DNA from: Fictibacillus phosphorivorans
Lineage (GTDB): Bacteria > Bacillota > Bacilli > Bacillales > Fictibacillaceae
Assembly: GCF_001619875.1 (NCBI RefSeq)
Contig: NZ_LRFC01000001.1
Location: 186,001 to 250,000 of the forward strand
Reading direction: 5' to 3'
DNA: 64,000 nucleotides
Made by a program: the position numbers and the translations under genes. The notes below the pieces were generated by a model. That model had not been told where the DNA came from. It saw only the letters and a program-made list of their open reading frames with translations, and searched no databases. Every line of letters starts with the position of its first letter. The stretch's first letter is position 1. Shown here one piece after another: positions 50,984-60,619 of the stretch.

Positions 50984-53080
50984 CTATTTCTTATCTTTCA
51001 TGGCGGCTTTTAATGCATCAGCCAAACTATTTCCAAAGCCTTCGTCCTCTTTGTTGTTTGCACTGTATTTTTTCAGCAGCTGTCTTTCTTCACGCTTCGT
51101 AACTTTCTTTTTCTTATCCTCAGCTTTTTCCACAACATTACATGGCTTGCATTGGAAGTATGTGCCTGCTTTTCCGTTATGAAGCTCCATCTTTTTATGA
51201 CACTGCGGACAGCGTCGGTTTGATAGCTTTGGATCTTTTCGGCGACGGTATGAGCACTCGCGATCGGAACAGACAAGTACCTTGCCATCACGGCCTTTTA
51301 CTTCTTTTAGAAGCTTTCCGCACTCCGGACACTTAGAGCCTGTTAGGTTATGAGCGCGATATTCCTGCGAGCTTGTTTTGATTTCCATAACCAGCTGTTT
51401 TGTTTGCTTACGAATGTTTTCTAGGAACTCTTTTGGATTACCTTTTCCGCGCGCGATGGCCTCGAGCTCTTCCTCCCACTTAGCTGTCAGTTCTGGTGAC
51501 TTCAGCTCATCATTCACAAGATCGATCAACTGTTTTCCTTTAGGAGTAGGATGAAGTTTGTTGTTTCTGCGATCAAGCACTTCAGATCCTAAGAGTCTTT
51601 CAATGATATCTGCGCGCGTTGCAGGTGTTCCAAGACTGTATTTTTCCATACGAGTTAATAGGTCTGCTTCTGTAAAACGAGAAGGAGGCTCAGTGAGCTT
51701 CTTCTCCGCGTTCACCTCTTTCACAGAAAGTGTTTGCCCTTCCTTTAGATTGGCAAGAGCACGCGGACTTTCTTCTTCTTTACCTGACAACACTTTGAAA
51801 CCTGGGTCTATCACAAGGGTCTCACGTGCCACGAACGTTTCACCTGCTACGCTTAATGAAGCAGTCAGTGTCTCCGTTCGATACGCAGGATAGAAAAGAG
51901 CAAGGAATCGGCGTGCGATTAAATCATAAAGTTTACGTTCATCGTTATCGAGATCCCCTAAGTGCAACGGTTCATCAGTTGGAATGATCGCATGGTGATC
52001 GGTAACTTTGCTATCATTGAATACTTTCTTTGCGACCACGTTTCCTCTTTGTTTTAAAAGGGGCTGCACTTCTTCCCGATATCCTGATGACAACCCTTGC
52101 AGGCGGTCGTACATCGTGTTTTCCATATCTTTTGTTAAGTAGCGGGAATCTGTTCTTGGATACGTAACGAGCTTATATTGCTCATAGAGTTTTTGAAGAA
52201 CAGACGATGTTTTCTTAGCAGAGAATCCGAAACGACGGTTCGCATCACGCTGCAGTTCAGTAAGATCATAAGGCATAGGATGCGCTTCTGTTTTTTCTTT
52301 CTTTTGAAGAGAAGATACGACCGCTTGCTGTCCCTTTACTTTGGAAACGATGTCTGTTGCCTTTTTTTCTTCAAAAAGACGCTTCTCGCCATTGCGTTCC
52401 CAAGACGCTTTTAACATGCCGATCGTCGCATCGATCGTCCAAAAGTCTTTTGGCTGAAATGAGTTGATCTCTTGCTCACGTTCTAAAATCATAGCAAGAG
52501 TAGGTGTCTGTACACGGCCAGCAGAAAGCGGGTCATTGTATTTCGTTGTCAGTGCACGAGTAACGTTCAATCCGATCAGCCAGTCTGCTTCAGAACGGCA
52601 AACGGCAGATTGATAGAGGTTGTCATATTGCTTAGCGGGTTTGAGCTGGTTGAATCCATCGCGAATCGCTTTATCCGTTTGAGATGAAATCCATAGTCGT
52701 TTCACGGGCTTTTGCCAACGGACTTTTTCCATGATCCAGCGCGCGACTAATTCACCCTCGCGTCCAGCATCGGTCGCAATTACAAGCTCGCCGATGTCTT
52801 TGCGTTTAGAGAGGTGTTCAATCGCCCGGAATTGATGACTGACTTGGCGGATCACTTTTAATCCCATATGCTTTGGGATGATGGGGAGATCTTCTAGACG
52901 CCATTGTTTATATTGTTTGTCATAGTCTTCGGGCATCTTTAATTCAATTAAGTGACCAAGTGCCCAAGTGACAATATGTTTCGGTCCTTCAATATAGCTT
53001 TTATTTTGTTGCTTGCAGCCTAGAACACGGGCAAGATCGCGTGCAACACTCGGCTTTTCAGCAAGGATTAATTGTTTCAT
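50984..53080 (-). CDS. topB: DNA topoisomerase III
   Basis: The 698-residue type IA topoisomerase has the TOPRIM domain at its N-terminus (KQLILAEKPSVARDLARVLG; VIATDAGREGELVARWIM), the active-site Tyr317 (VTYPRTDSRYL) and a C-terminal zinc-ribbon region (CPECGKLL...CSDRECSYRRR...CPQCHKKM...CKPC). It decatenates DNA with RecQ-type helicases. The start is ATG 53080, 6 nt after GAAAGGGG; an adjacent ATG at 53083 is also possible. Confidence 0.94.
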   Translation of the reverse strand: MKQLILAEKPSVARDLARVLGCKQQNKSYIEGPKHIVTWALGHLIELKMPEDYDKQYKQWRLEDLPIIPKHMGLKVIRQVSHQFRAIEHLSKRKDIGELVIATDAGREGELVARWIMEKVRWQKPVKRLWISSQTDKAIRDGFNQLKPAKQYDNLYQSAVCRSEADWLIGLNVTRALTTKYNDPLSAGRVQTPTLAMILEREQEINSFQPKDFWTIDATIGMLKASWERNGEKRLFEEKKATDIVSKVKGQQAVVSSLQKKEKTEAHPMPYDLTELQRDANRRFGFSAKKTSSVLQKLYEQYKLVTYPRTDSRYLTKDMENTMYDRLQGLSSGYREEVQPLLKQRGNVVAKKVFNDSKVTDHHAIIPTDEPLHLGDLDNDERKLYDLIARRFLALFYPAYRTETLTASLSVAGETFVARETLVIDPGFKVLSGKEEESPRALANLKEGQTLSVKEVNAEKKLTEPPSRFTEADLLTRMEKYSLGTPATRADIIERLLGSEVLDRRNNKLHPTPKGKQLIDLVNDELKSPELTAKWEEELEAIARGKGNPKEFLENIRKQTKQLVMEIKTSSQEYRAHNLTGSKCPECGKLLKEVKGRDGKVLVCSDRECSYRRRKDPKLSNRRCPQCHKKMELHNGKAGTYFQCKPCNVVEKAEDKKKKVTKREERQLLKKYSANNKEDEGFGNSLADALKAAMKDKK

Positions 53081-53272
53081 CATGTACCCCTTTCGAACTT
53101 CTACTGTAGTCATTATAACAGAGTGTAAAAATAAGAAAAAAATGAAGAATTATTTCTCCTTCACTGTTTCTAAATCATGTATACTGAATAATGAGTCTAT
53201 TTTACTTTGTTAAGTAATTTTTTGATTAACATAGATGTACTGTTTCGGTATGACTGAAAGGAGAAAGAGAAC

Positions 53273-54481
53273 ATGTGGAGAAACCGAAATTTTTTAATTT
53301 TAATGTTGGGCCTTGCTGTATCAAGTACGGGGCTTTGGGTTGGAATCATCGGTAACCTTGAATTTCTGCAGATGAATGTAGAGTCATCTTTTCTGCAGGC
53401 ACTCATTATTTTAGCGGGTTTTCTTGTGGGGATATTTTTAGCACCTATGGCAGGTAGAATTATTGACCGCAGCAATAAGAAGAAAATTCTAATCTATGCA
53501 GGTATCGCTCGCTGTGCAGCGATCTTTTTTATGTACTTGGCGATCGCTTACAACAATGTTTGGTGGATGGTTGTTTATACGCTCGTAATCGGAATTTCAG
53601 GAACGTTTTCACAGCCGGCCATGCAGACGATGCTTCCGTTAATTGTGAAAAAGGAAGAATTGCTTGATGCGAACGGCGTTAATATGAACATTTTTACAGC
53701 TTCACGAATTGTAGGAACAGCACTTGGGGGTGTGATGCTTGTTGGGATGTCACTATTCTCCTTGTACACGGTTACGCTCGTTTCTTACGTTATCCTCCTT
53801 ATCTCTACGTTCTTTTTAAATGTAGAAGAAAAACCGAAAGAAAAAGATGGATCAGGCAAAAAAGAAAACTTCTTCAGAACGCTTGCTGAGCTGTATCCAA
53901 TGGTTAAACGACAGCCGAAAGTGGTGTATGGAATTTTCTTGTTGATTCCAGCTTACTTATTTTTATCCGGATTCAATTTGATGGTGATTGAGATTAGCGA
54001 ACTTCAAGATCATGCAGGCATTAAAGGAATTCTGTATACAACAGAAGGTGTATGTGTTTTTATAGGGACGTTTTTATCAAAAAGATTTTTTAGAGATAAT
54101 CCGAAATTATCATACATGTTTGCCATCACGTTCATTATTGCTACCGCACACACCTCTTTATTTTTAGCAGATCATCCGATCATGTCTGTTCTCTCGTTCG
54201 GACTGTTTGGTCTAGCGGCGGGCACATTATTCCCAGTCGTTACGACCATTTTTCAAACGGATGTGCCATCTGACTATCACGGAAGGTTTTTCTCGATTAA
54301 AGGGATGGTTGATAATATCATCTTCCAGGTTTTGATGCTCTTAACGGGTTTGTTCTTAGATACGATTGGATTCTTCAACATGGTAATCGGCTTTGGAATC
54401 ACCTCTTTTGTGATTGCTTCAGTTATCCTTTATCAATACAAAACAAGCGGAACCCGAAAAGGTGTTGCGGCTGTAAAATAA
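53273..54481 (+). CDS. MFS transporter (12-helix)
   Basis: The 402-residue membrane protein has 10-12 helices; ILAGFLVGIFLAPMAGRIIDRSNKKKILIYAG is MFS motif A, and a second copy-like region follows the central cytoplasmic loop (EEKPKEKDGSGKK). It belongs to the macrolide/enterobactin-exporter-like branch of the superfamily. The substrate is unknown. AAAGGAG precedes the ATG. A terminator follows. Confidence 0.85.
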   Translation: MWRNRNFLILMLGLAVSSTGLWVGIIGNLEFLQMNVESSFLQALIILAGFLVGIFLAPMAGRIIDRSNKKKILIYAGIARCAAIFFMYLAIAYNNVWWMVVYTLVIGISGTFSQPAMQTMLPLIVKKEELLDANGVNMNIFTASRIVGTALGGVMLVGMSLFSLYTVTLVSYVILLISTFFLNVEEKPKEKDGSGKKENFFRTLAELYPMVKRQPKVVYGIFLLIPAYLFLSGFNLMVIEISELQDHAGIKGILYTTEGVCVFIGTFLSKRFFRDNPKLSYMFAITFIIATAHTSLFLADHPIMSVLSFGLFGLAAGTLFPVVTTIFQTDVPSDYHGRFFSIKGMVDNIIFQVLMLLTGLFLDTIGFFNMVIGFGITSFVIASVILYQYKTSGTRKGVAAVK

Positions 54482-54491
54482 ATTTTGACCC

Positions 54492-54525
54492 CAAAGAGAG
54501 TGGCAACGTGTCATTCTCTTTTTTA
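54492..54525 (+). terminator. rho-independent terminator
   Basis: AAAGAGAGTGG/TCATTCTCTTT stem with G-U pairs and T6 tail. Confidence 0.75.
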
Positions 54526-54614
54526 TTTTAGAGACCATAACAGCAAGATTGAGGACGACTTCATGTTTTTAGCTTGATAAAATAAAGAAAAGATGATGGA
54601 TGGTGGGATGAACA

Positions 54615-55193
54615 ATGAGTAACGTACATATGTCATTTGACGAAATGTGGGATAAGATCATGGAATGCGATCGGTCTTATGATGGTTTATTTTATACGGC
54701 CGTTAAGACAACGAAGATTTTTTGCCGTCCATCCTGTCGATCACGAAAGCCCAAAAAGAAGAATGTTGTGTTTTATGATACCATCTCGCAATGTGAGGAG
54801 GCGGGGTACCGTGCGTGTAAGAGGTGCCAGCCTGAGGTCGAACATTGTCCCCAGATTGATTTAATTAGAAAAGCAACGAGTTATCTAGTGAACAATCATC
54901 ACAAGCGTATTCTGCTGCAAGATGTAGCGGATTACACAGGTGTGAGCTCTTTTTATTTAGAGCGGCTGTTCAAAGAGGAAATGAACGAAACGCCTCGTGA
55001 ATACGTGGAAAAGATACGCATAGATAAGGCAGCATTCCTGTTAACGAACTCATCAAAAACAAATCTTGAAATCTGTTACGAAGCTGGCTTTCATAGTCCC
55101 TCCAATTTCTATAAAACGTTTCGTCAGATCAAAAACTGTTCGCCAAGTGACTACCGGAAATCTAAAAAGGAGGCAGGATATGCAGTGGACTGA
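54615..55193 (+). CDS. adaA: AdaA methylphosphotriester-DNA methyltransferase and activator
   Basis: The 192-residue protein has the Ada zinc domain with Cys37, Cys41, Cys68 and Cys71 (FCRPSCRSR ... ACKRCQP); Cys37 takes methyl groups from DNA phosphotriesters. It is followed by an AraC-type DNA-binding domain (ILLQDVADYTGVSSFYLERLFKEEMNETPREYVEKIRIDKAAFLL ... EAGFHSPSNFYKTFRQI). Methylation turns it into an activator of the adaptive response. The glycosylase gene overlaps its end by 14 nt. Confidence 0.93.
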   Translation: MSNVHMSFDEMWDKIMECDRSYDGLFYTAVKTTKIFCRPSCRSRKPKKKNVVFYDTISQCEEAGYRACKRCQPEVEHCPQIDLIRKATSYLVNNHHKRILLQDVADYTGVSSFYLERLFKEEMNETPREYVEKIRIDKAAFLLTNSSKTNLEICYEAGFHSPSNFYKTFRQIKNCSPSDYRKSKKEAGYAVD

Positions 55194-56073
55194 TCGGGGT
55201 GATCATCTTGAAATACACTTACCTAAAGAATTCAGCTTTTCTGAATGCCTCACGTTCCTTGGAAGATCACCGCTAGAAGTGATGCATGATATCCAAGATG
55301 CTACCCTTTATAAACTACTAAAAGTGGATGAGGATAAGGTTCTGCTGAACATATGCTGCAATGACCAAAAATTAATCGTAAGTTTTCCAGATAATAAAAC
55401 GAAAGAAAAAGAAACGGTGGTTCGTTTCATATCGGAATGGTTTGATCTAGAGCGGGATCTTTCCGTCTTTTATGAAGCTGTTTCTAGTGATCCTATCCTT
55501 AAGCCACTTACAAACAAGTATTACGGATTACGGATGATCGGAATTCCCGACCTGTTTGAAGCTTTGACTTGGGCAATAATGGGTCAGCAGATTAATCTGA
55601 CGTTTGCTTATACACTTAAGCAGAGATTTGTTGAGAATTTTGGTGAGAAGGTGAGTTATCAAGGCCGTTTATTTTGGTTATACCCAGAACCAGAACGAAT
55701 AGCACGTCTTGAGACCGAACAATTAAGAAAACTTCAATTTACGGAGAGGAAAGCTCAGTACGTAATTGGTATAGCAAAAGAGATGTGTGCTGACCGTTTA
55801 TCAAAGATCGCACTGCAAGACTCTAACCATCCTGGTCAACTGCTGATTTCATTGAGAGGAGTCGGGGCGTGGACAGCAGACTATTGTTTAATGAAATGCC
55901 TATTAAACCCAGATGCATTTCCAATAGCTGATGTAGGACTTCATAATGCGGTAATGAAACAGTTGAAACAGGACCGGAAACCTACAATTAATGAATTAAA
56001 AGAGATAGCGAAAAAATGGAGTGGCTGGGAAGCGTATGCCACTTTTTATCTTTGGAGGTCTTTGTATGAATAA
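55180..56073 (+). CDS. alkA: DNA-3-methyladenine glycosylase II
   Basis: The 297-residue enzyme removes alkylated bases. It has the helix-hairpin-helix/GPD region LLISLRGVGAWTADYCLMKCLLNPDAFPIADVGL, where the last Asp is catalytic, and the ALTWAIMGQQINLTFAYTLKQRF helix. ATG 55180 lies 8 nt after AAAGGAGG inside the end of adaA; a longer frame from 55066 lies within adaA and is rejected. The ogt gene overlaps its end by 8 nt. Confidence 0.9.
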   Translation: MQWTDRGDHLEIHLPKEFSFSECLTFLGRSPLEVMHDIQDATLYKLLKVDEDKVLLNICCNDQKLIVSFPDNKTKEKETVVRFISEWFDLERDLSVFYEAVSSDPILKPLTNKYYGLRMIGIPDLFEALTWAIMGQQINLTFAYTLKQRFVENFGEKVSYQGRLFWLYPEPERIARLETEQLRKLQFTERKAQYVIGIAKEMCADRLSKIALQDSNHPGQLLISLRGVGAWTADYCLMKCLLNPDAFPIADVGLHNAVMKQLKQDRKPTINELKEIAKKWSGWEAYATFYLWRSLYE

Positions 56074-56551
56074 GCTGTTCAGAATGGACTATGAATCTCC
56101 TATTGGAGTGATTGAGATTGTGAGCAGAGCTGACGCTGTTCTCTCTATCATGTTCGTTGATCGAATGTCAGCGGTTGAGCACCAGAAAGAAATGCCAGCT
56201 GTTCTTCATGATTGCTGCACGCAACTTCAAGAATACTTTCTAGGAAAACGCCAAACCTTTACGTTTGCTTATGAATGGGAAGGAACTCCATTTCAACAGA
56301 AAGTATGGGATTCGCTGCTGCAGATTCCGTTTGCTGCAACAGCCTCATACAGGGATATCGCAAACATGCTTCAAAAAGAAAAAGCGGTAAGGGCTGTTGG
56401 GAATGCGAATGGTAGGAACAAATTAAGTATTGTGATTCCATGTCATAGAATCATAGGGACAAGTGGTAAGCTCACTGGTTATGCAGGAGGTCTATGGAGA
56501 AAAGAATGGCTTTTAAATCATGAGAAAAAGCTTAAGAAGGTTAATTTTTAG
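56066..56551 (+). CDS. ogt: methylated-DNA-[protein]-cysteine S-methyltransferase
   Basis: The 161-residue protein repairs O6-methylguanine by suicide transfer to Cys126 in the PCHRI motif (SIVIPCHRIIG); FQQKVWDSLLQIPFAATASYRDIA and VRAVGNANGRN are the DNA-binding helices. It corresponds to AdaB/Ogt. GGAGG lies 7 nt before ATG 56066. Together with adaA and alkA it forms one alkylation-response operon. Confidence 0.93.
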   Translation: MNKLFRMDYESPIGVIEIVSRADAVLSIMFVDRMSAVEHQKEMPAVLHDCCTQLQEYFLGKRQTFTFAYEWEGTPFQQKVWDSLLQIPFAATASYRDIANMLQKEKAVRAVGNANGRNKLSIVIPCHRIIGTSGKLTGYAGGLWRKEWLLNHEKKLKKVNF

Positions 56552-56751
56552 ATATAGCGATATAGCTTTTATATTAAAAGAATTTAGAGATTGAATTTAA
56601 TGAATAGTTAGACAATTCAATCATATTAAGGCTTGCGAATTATTTTTCGTGAATTGAGAGAAAACGGATACATTTTAATTTACAATAGTAAGAAAAAGTA
56701 TTAAAATGAGAAAGTTCCAAATAATAGAAATACATATAGGGGGCTATCTCG

Positions 56752-57291
56752 ATGAAAAAGTTTTTAGCGGTAACAGCAGCAGCTCTTCTTGCGCTTAGCG
56801 TAGGTTGCAGCAAGGAAGAAAAAAAACCGAAAGAAGAAGCAAAGCCAGCAGCAGCTGAAAAGAAAGAAGACGGTAATGCTGAAAAGATTACGCTTCTTAA
56901 TTTTGAAGGTGAGCTTGTAAACAAGCTTCGCGGATATCACGCGCCATTTAATGCATATGCTGCAGGTCTTGAAAGTCAAGGAACGGAAAATGCAGTTCCT
57001 AAAGAGGAACTCGAAGCATTAAAAGCTGAAGCAAAAGCAGCTGGTGAAAAAGCGGTTTCTGAAATTCCATCTGTTGAAGTACCTACAGATCTTTCAAAAG
57101 AAAACCAAGAAGCTGTAAAAGCTTCTCTTGAAGAATTGAAAAAGTCTTACGAAGCTCGCGTAGCTGGATTAGAAAATGAAGCAAAAGCAGCAGAAGCTGA
57201 CGAATTATTTACAGCATTCGAAGAAAAATTAAACACAGTTCACGAAGCATTAAAACTGAACCCGGGTCAATTTGCAGCTGAACTTCAATAG
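56752..57291 (+). CDS. hypothetical coiled-coil lipoprotein
   Basis: The 179-residue precursor has a lipoprotein signal with lipobox LSVGC (Cys19), a charged linker (KEEKKPKEEAKPAAAEKKE) and a mostly helical Ala/Glu/Lys-rich body likely to form coiled coils. I do not recognise the family. A GGGGG ribosome site precedes the ATG and a terminator follows. Confidence 0.75.
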   Translation: MKKFLAVTAAALLALSVGCSKEEKKPKEEAKPAAAEKKEDGNAEKITLLNFEGELVNKLRGYHAPFNAYAAGLESQGTENAVPKEELEALKAEAKAAGEKAVSEIPSVEVPTDLSKENQEAVKASLEELKKSYEARVAGLENEAKAAEADELFTAFEEKLNTVHEALKLNPGQFAAELQ

Positions 57292-57298
57292 TATGAAC

Positions 57299-57332
57299 AA
57301 CTGCTGTCTCTAATAGAGGCGGCAGTTTTTTT
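57299..57332 (+). terminator. rho-independent terminator
   Basis: AACTGCTGTCTCT/AGAGGCGGCAGTT stem with T7 tail. Confidence 0.85.
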
Positions 57333-57396
57333 ATGTTGTTGAGTATCATTGAAAAAGGATATAGTGAATCTATAAGGTTACGGAAAGGAAAGTCAA

Positions 57397-57915
57397 ATGA
57401 TAAAAATCAGAGCTGAAAAAGCAGAAGATTACACGGTTATCGATGAAATTAACTCGTCTGCTTTTAAAGGTGAAAGTGAAGGGAAACTAATCAGAGCTAT
57501 ACGTGAGTCAGAGTGGTTTGTGCCAGAACTTTCTTTAATAGCCGAATGGCATGAAGATGTTGTTGGTCATATTCTGTTTAGTGAAGTCATGATACAGACA
57601 AAGAACAAACAAGTACCCACACTTGCACTTGCCCCCATGGCGGTTTCTCCTCGGCATCAGAAGGAGGGAATCGGTTCTCTTTTAGTGCAACAAGGCTTAG
57701 ATAAAGCGAGGCAATTCGGTTATGAGCATGTGGTCGTGTTGGGGCATCCGAACTTTTATCCGAAGTTTGGATTCGTTTCTTCAGTTTCAAAAGGGATCGA
57801 GCCGCCATTTCCGGTTCCAGAAGAAGTGTTTATGGTTTTGGAGTTGAAAGAAGGGTCGCTAGAAGGTATAAGAGGGAAGGTTGCATATCCTCCATCATTT
57901 TCAGCAGTTACTTAA
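57397..57915 (+). CDS. GNAT-family N-acetyltransferase (YhbS-like)
   Basis: The 172-residue protein has the GNAT core ALAPMAVSPRHQKEGIGSLLVQQGLDKARQFGYEHVVVLGHPNFYPKFGF and fits the YhbS group. The acceptor is unknown. AAAGGAAAG lies upstream of the ATG. A bidirectional hairpin follows. Confidence 0.85.
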   Translation: MIKIRAEKAEDYTVIDEINSSAFKGESEGKLIRAIRESEWFVPELSLIAEWHEDVVGHILFSEVMIQTKNKQVPTLALAPMAVSPRHQKEGIGSLLVQQGLDKARQFGYEHVVVLGHPNFYPKFGFVSSVSKGIEPPFPVPEEVFMVLELKEGSLEGIRGKVAYPPSFSAVT

Positions 57916-57918
57916 ACA

Positions 57919-57947
57919 AAAAAAGAAGCCGAGGCTTCTTTTTTGCT
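57919..57947. terminator. bidirectional terminator
   Basis: AAAAGAAGCC/GGCTTCTTTT palindrome between convergent genes. Confidence 0.85.
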
Positions 57948-57950
57948 TTT

Positions 57951-59129
57951 TTATAAAAATAACCCAGCGATAGCAGCGGATAAGATACTTACCAATGTTG
58001 CACCATAGAGTAATTTTATACCAAATCGGGCAACAGTGTTTCCTTGCTCTTCGTGAAGCCCTTTAACTGCACCGGTAATGATACCGATTGAAGAGAAGTT
58101 GGCAAATGATACGAGGAATACAGAGACAATACCGATTGTTCGGTCCGACATGTTCTTCGCATACTTCGCGAGATCCATCATTGCGACAAATTCATTAGAA
58201 ACCAGTTTTGTTGCCATGATGGTACCAGCTGACACGGCTTCTGCCCAAGGGATTCCTACTAAGAACGCAACAGGTGCAAATACATAGCCAAGCATCGTTT
58301 GGAAGGTAATGCCGAACACCATATTAAACACATCGTTAATTAACGCAATCAACGCAACAAATCCTAAAAGCATGGCTCCTACGATAACAGCTACTTTAAA
58401 GCCGTCCATGATGTACTCACCGAGCATCTCAAAAAACGTTTGCTTTTCTTCTTCGATCTCAATGATGTCATCATCAGACGTCACTTCATACGGGTTAATG
58501 ATGTTTGCGATAATGAATCCACCGAATAAGTTAAGCACCAAGGCCGTTACTACATACTTTGGATCGATCATTGTCATGTATGCTCCTAAGATTGAAGCGG
58601 AAACTGTAGACATAGCTGACGTACAAAGGGTATATAATCGATGCTTTGGCAGATGCCCTAACAATTTTTTGACAGAGATAAATACTTCAGACTGGCCAAA
58701 AACCGCAGATGCTACGGCATTATAGGATTCTAATCTACCCAAACCGTTCACTTTACTTAAAGCAAAACCAATCCATTTAATGATAAACGGTAAGATTCTA
58801 AAGTGTTGAGCAATACCGATTAAAACAGAAATAAATACGATTGGCAGCAATACGTTTAAGAAAAATGGCATGGCTGCTTCATTCGCGAGTCCGCCAAACA
58901 CGAAATCTATTCCGGCTCCCGCATAGCTTAACAACTTTTCAAAAAGCTTAGAAATCCCTTTTATGATAACGAGGCCAACGCCTGTATTTAATAAAAAGTA
59001 TGTAAGGATCAACTGCAACCCAAGCATGACTAATATGGGTCTATATTTGATTTTCTTGCGATCATTGCTGACAAGATAGGCTAACAAGAAAACCGCGGCC
59101 ACTCCAGCCAAAAACACGATGTACTTCAT
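57951..59129 (-). CDS. nupC: NupC/CNT-family nucleoside transporter
   Basis: The 392-residue membrane protein is a concentrative nucleoside transporter. Signatures are [61 protein letters not shown] (substrate-binding hairpin), [21 protein letters not shown] and [14 protein letters not shown]. It imports nucleosides with protons or sodium. AGGAGG precedes the ATG. No nucleoside-catabolic genes are adjacent. Confidence 0.9.
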   Translation of the reverse strand: MKYIVFLAGVAAVFLLAYLVSNDRKKIKYRPILVMLGLQLILTYFLLNTGVGLVIIKGISKLFEKLLSYAGAGIDFVFGGLANEAAMPFFLNVLLPIVFISVLIGIAQHFRILPFIIKWIGFALSKVNGLGRLESYNAVASAVFGQSEVFISVKKLLGHLPKHRLYTLCTSAMSTVSASILGAYMTMIDPKYVVTALVLNLFGGFIIANIINPYEVTSDDDIIEIEEEKQTFFEMLGEYIMDGFKVAVIVGAMLLGFVALIALINDVFNMVFGITFQTMLGYVFAPVAFLVGIPWAEAVSAGTIMATKLVSNEFVAMMDLAKYAKNMSDRTIGIVSVFLVSFANFSSIGIITGAVKGLHEEQGNTVARFGIKLLYGATLVSILSAAIAGLFL

Positions 59130-59320
59130 TTTCTTTTCCTCCTAAAATCATTTACGAATAGAACTTTACTATTATTGGTTAGTTTCCTATTTTTCGCAAC
59201 GATAAAATATTACTGCTCTGTTAGTATTAACCAATTGAAAAAATTTTGTACAAAAAACAAGATTTGTTTATTTCGTGTCGAAATTAAAATTGGAAGGAAA
59301 AACAAGTAAGAGGAGCGGAT

Positions 59321-59881
59321 ATGTTGAACCAAGCTTTATTAGTTATTGATGCACAACAAGAATTGATTGATGGTAATGAAAAAGAGGAGGAGGTTTTTAA
59401 CAAAGGGGATTTGTTACATAACATTAATACAGTGATCGAAAAAGCGGAAAAAGCAGATGCATCTATCATCTTTATTAGAGATCTAGATGTTTCAAAGGGT
59501 AAAGGATCTGGGTTTGAGATTCATCATGAGATTTCCGTCCCTTTGCATGCTGTAGTTTTTGATAAGAAAGCAACGAGCTCATTTTATGGGACGCCGCTGT
59601 TAGATTATTTATCACAGAATGGAGTCCGTCATCTCGTCATTATGGGGTGTAAAACAGAACATTGCATTGATACGGCAGTAAGGATGGCAACTGTTTCAGG
59701 TTTTGATGTAACACTTGTAGGGGATGGGCATTCTACAACAAATTCAGAGGTGTTGACCGCTGAGCAGATCATAAACCATCATAACAAGATTTTGCATGGT
59801 CACTACAATGTTGATCACTTTTCGGCTGTAAGAAACACGAGTGAGGACTTATTTACACCTATCCACGACAACTACCGCTAG
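59321..59881 (+). CDS. isochorismatase-family cysteine hydrolase
   Basis: The 186-residue protein has the catalytic triad expected for the family: Asp10 (LLVIDAQQELIDG), Lys82/83 (VFDKKATSSFYGTPL) and Cys115 (MGCKTEHCIDTAVR). Such hydrolases act on amides such as nicotinamide or on isochorismate; the substrate is unknown. AGAGGAG precedes the ATG. Confidence 0.87.
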   Translation: MLNQALLVIDAQQELIDGNEKEEEVFNKGDLLHNINTVIEKAEKADASIIFIRDLDVSKGKGSGFEIHHEISVPLHAVVFDKKATSSFYGTPLLDYLSQNGVRHLVIMGCKTEHCIDTAVRMATVSGFDVTLVGDGHSTTNSEVLTAEQIINHHNKILHGHYNVDHFSAVRNTSEDLFTPIHDNYR

Positions 59882-59939
59882 ACATGTTGAATAGGTGTTT
59901 ACAGGATATTCTTAAACAATTTATCAAGGAGGCGTTTGT

Positions 59940-60413
59940 ATGAGTCATTTAACCATTCAAAATGTTGAGTTGTCGCGAGGTTTTTTTCTAAAGCACTTGG
60001 AGGGAATGACAGCAGAGCTAGCTGAGATTCAGCCTGAAGGATTCAACAATAACATTCTCTGGCATGTCGGTCATGTGCTTACTACGGCTGAGTATTTTTT
60101 GTTTGGTTTTCCGGAAAAATCTTTAAACTTACCAAAACACTATATTGAGTTATTTAATAGAGGTACAAGCCCAAAGGATTGGAAAAGAGAAGTGCCGGCT
60201 TTAGCGGAACTTAAGCAACAGCTAGCTGAGCAACTAGAAAGAATAAAACAAATACCAGAAGAAAGGCTGCACGAAAAGTTAGAGAAAGAGTTTTTTAACT
60301 TTAAGACGTTTGGGGAGCTTGTGAACTTCGCAGTATTCCATGAAACGTATCATCTCGGGCAAATGCATGCCATCAAGAGGATCATTGAAAATCAATCCGT
60401 TAAACAAGTCTAG
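59940..60413 (+). CDS. DinB-family protein
   Basis: The 157-residue four-helix-bundle protein shows the DinB metal triad: His42-type residues in ILWHVGHVLTTAEYF and the C-terminal FHETYHLGQMHAI. It is probably a thiol S-transferase-like enzyme (the bacillithiol-transferase superfamily) of unknown substrate. AAGGAGG precedes the ATG by 7 nt. A terminator follows. Confidence 0.85.
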   Translation: MSHLTIQNVELSRGFFLKHLEGMTAELAEIQPEGFNNNILWHVGHVLTTAEYFLFGFPEKSLNLPKHYIELFNRGTSPKDWKREVPALAELKQQLAEQLERIKQIPEERLHEKLEKEFFNFKTFGELVNFAVFHETYHLGQMHAIKRIIENQSVKQV

Positions 60414-60420
60414 TACAACA

Positions 60421-60458
60421 AAAAACAGTGAAACCCATATGGGAATTCACTGTTTTTT
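60421..60458 (+). terminator. rho-independent terminator
   Basis: AAAAACAGTGAA/TTCACTGTTTTT stem with a small inner hairpin and T6 tail. Confidence 0.88.
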
Positions 60459-60517
60459 AGTCGTTAAAATAAATCTATGTACATTATGCACACAAATATG
60501 ATATTATAGGAAAGACG

Positions 60518-60583
60518 CACTCGTGTATAATATTACTTTATAAATATCCTTAATTATATTATACGTTAAAATGGTAACGAGTG
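60518..60583. promoter_or_regulatory. nested inverted repeat in the helD promoter region
   Basis: CACTCGT (60518-60524) pairs with ACGAGTG (60577-60583), and GTATAATAT (60525-60533) with ATATTATAC (60556-60564). The left arm contains a TATAAT that could be a -10 box. The site lies 37 nt before the helD start codon and may be an operator or RNA structure. Confidence 0.5.
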
Positions 60584-60619
60584 TCAATAATAAAATAAAA
60601 AAATTTAGGGGGAAATTGG

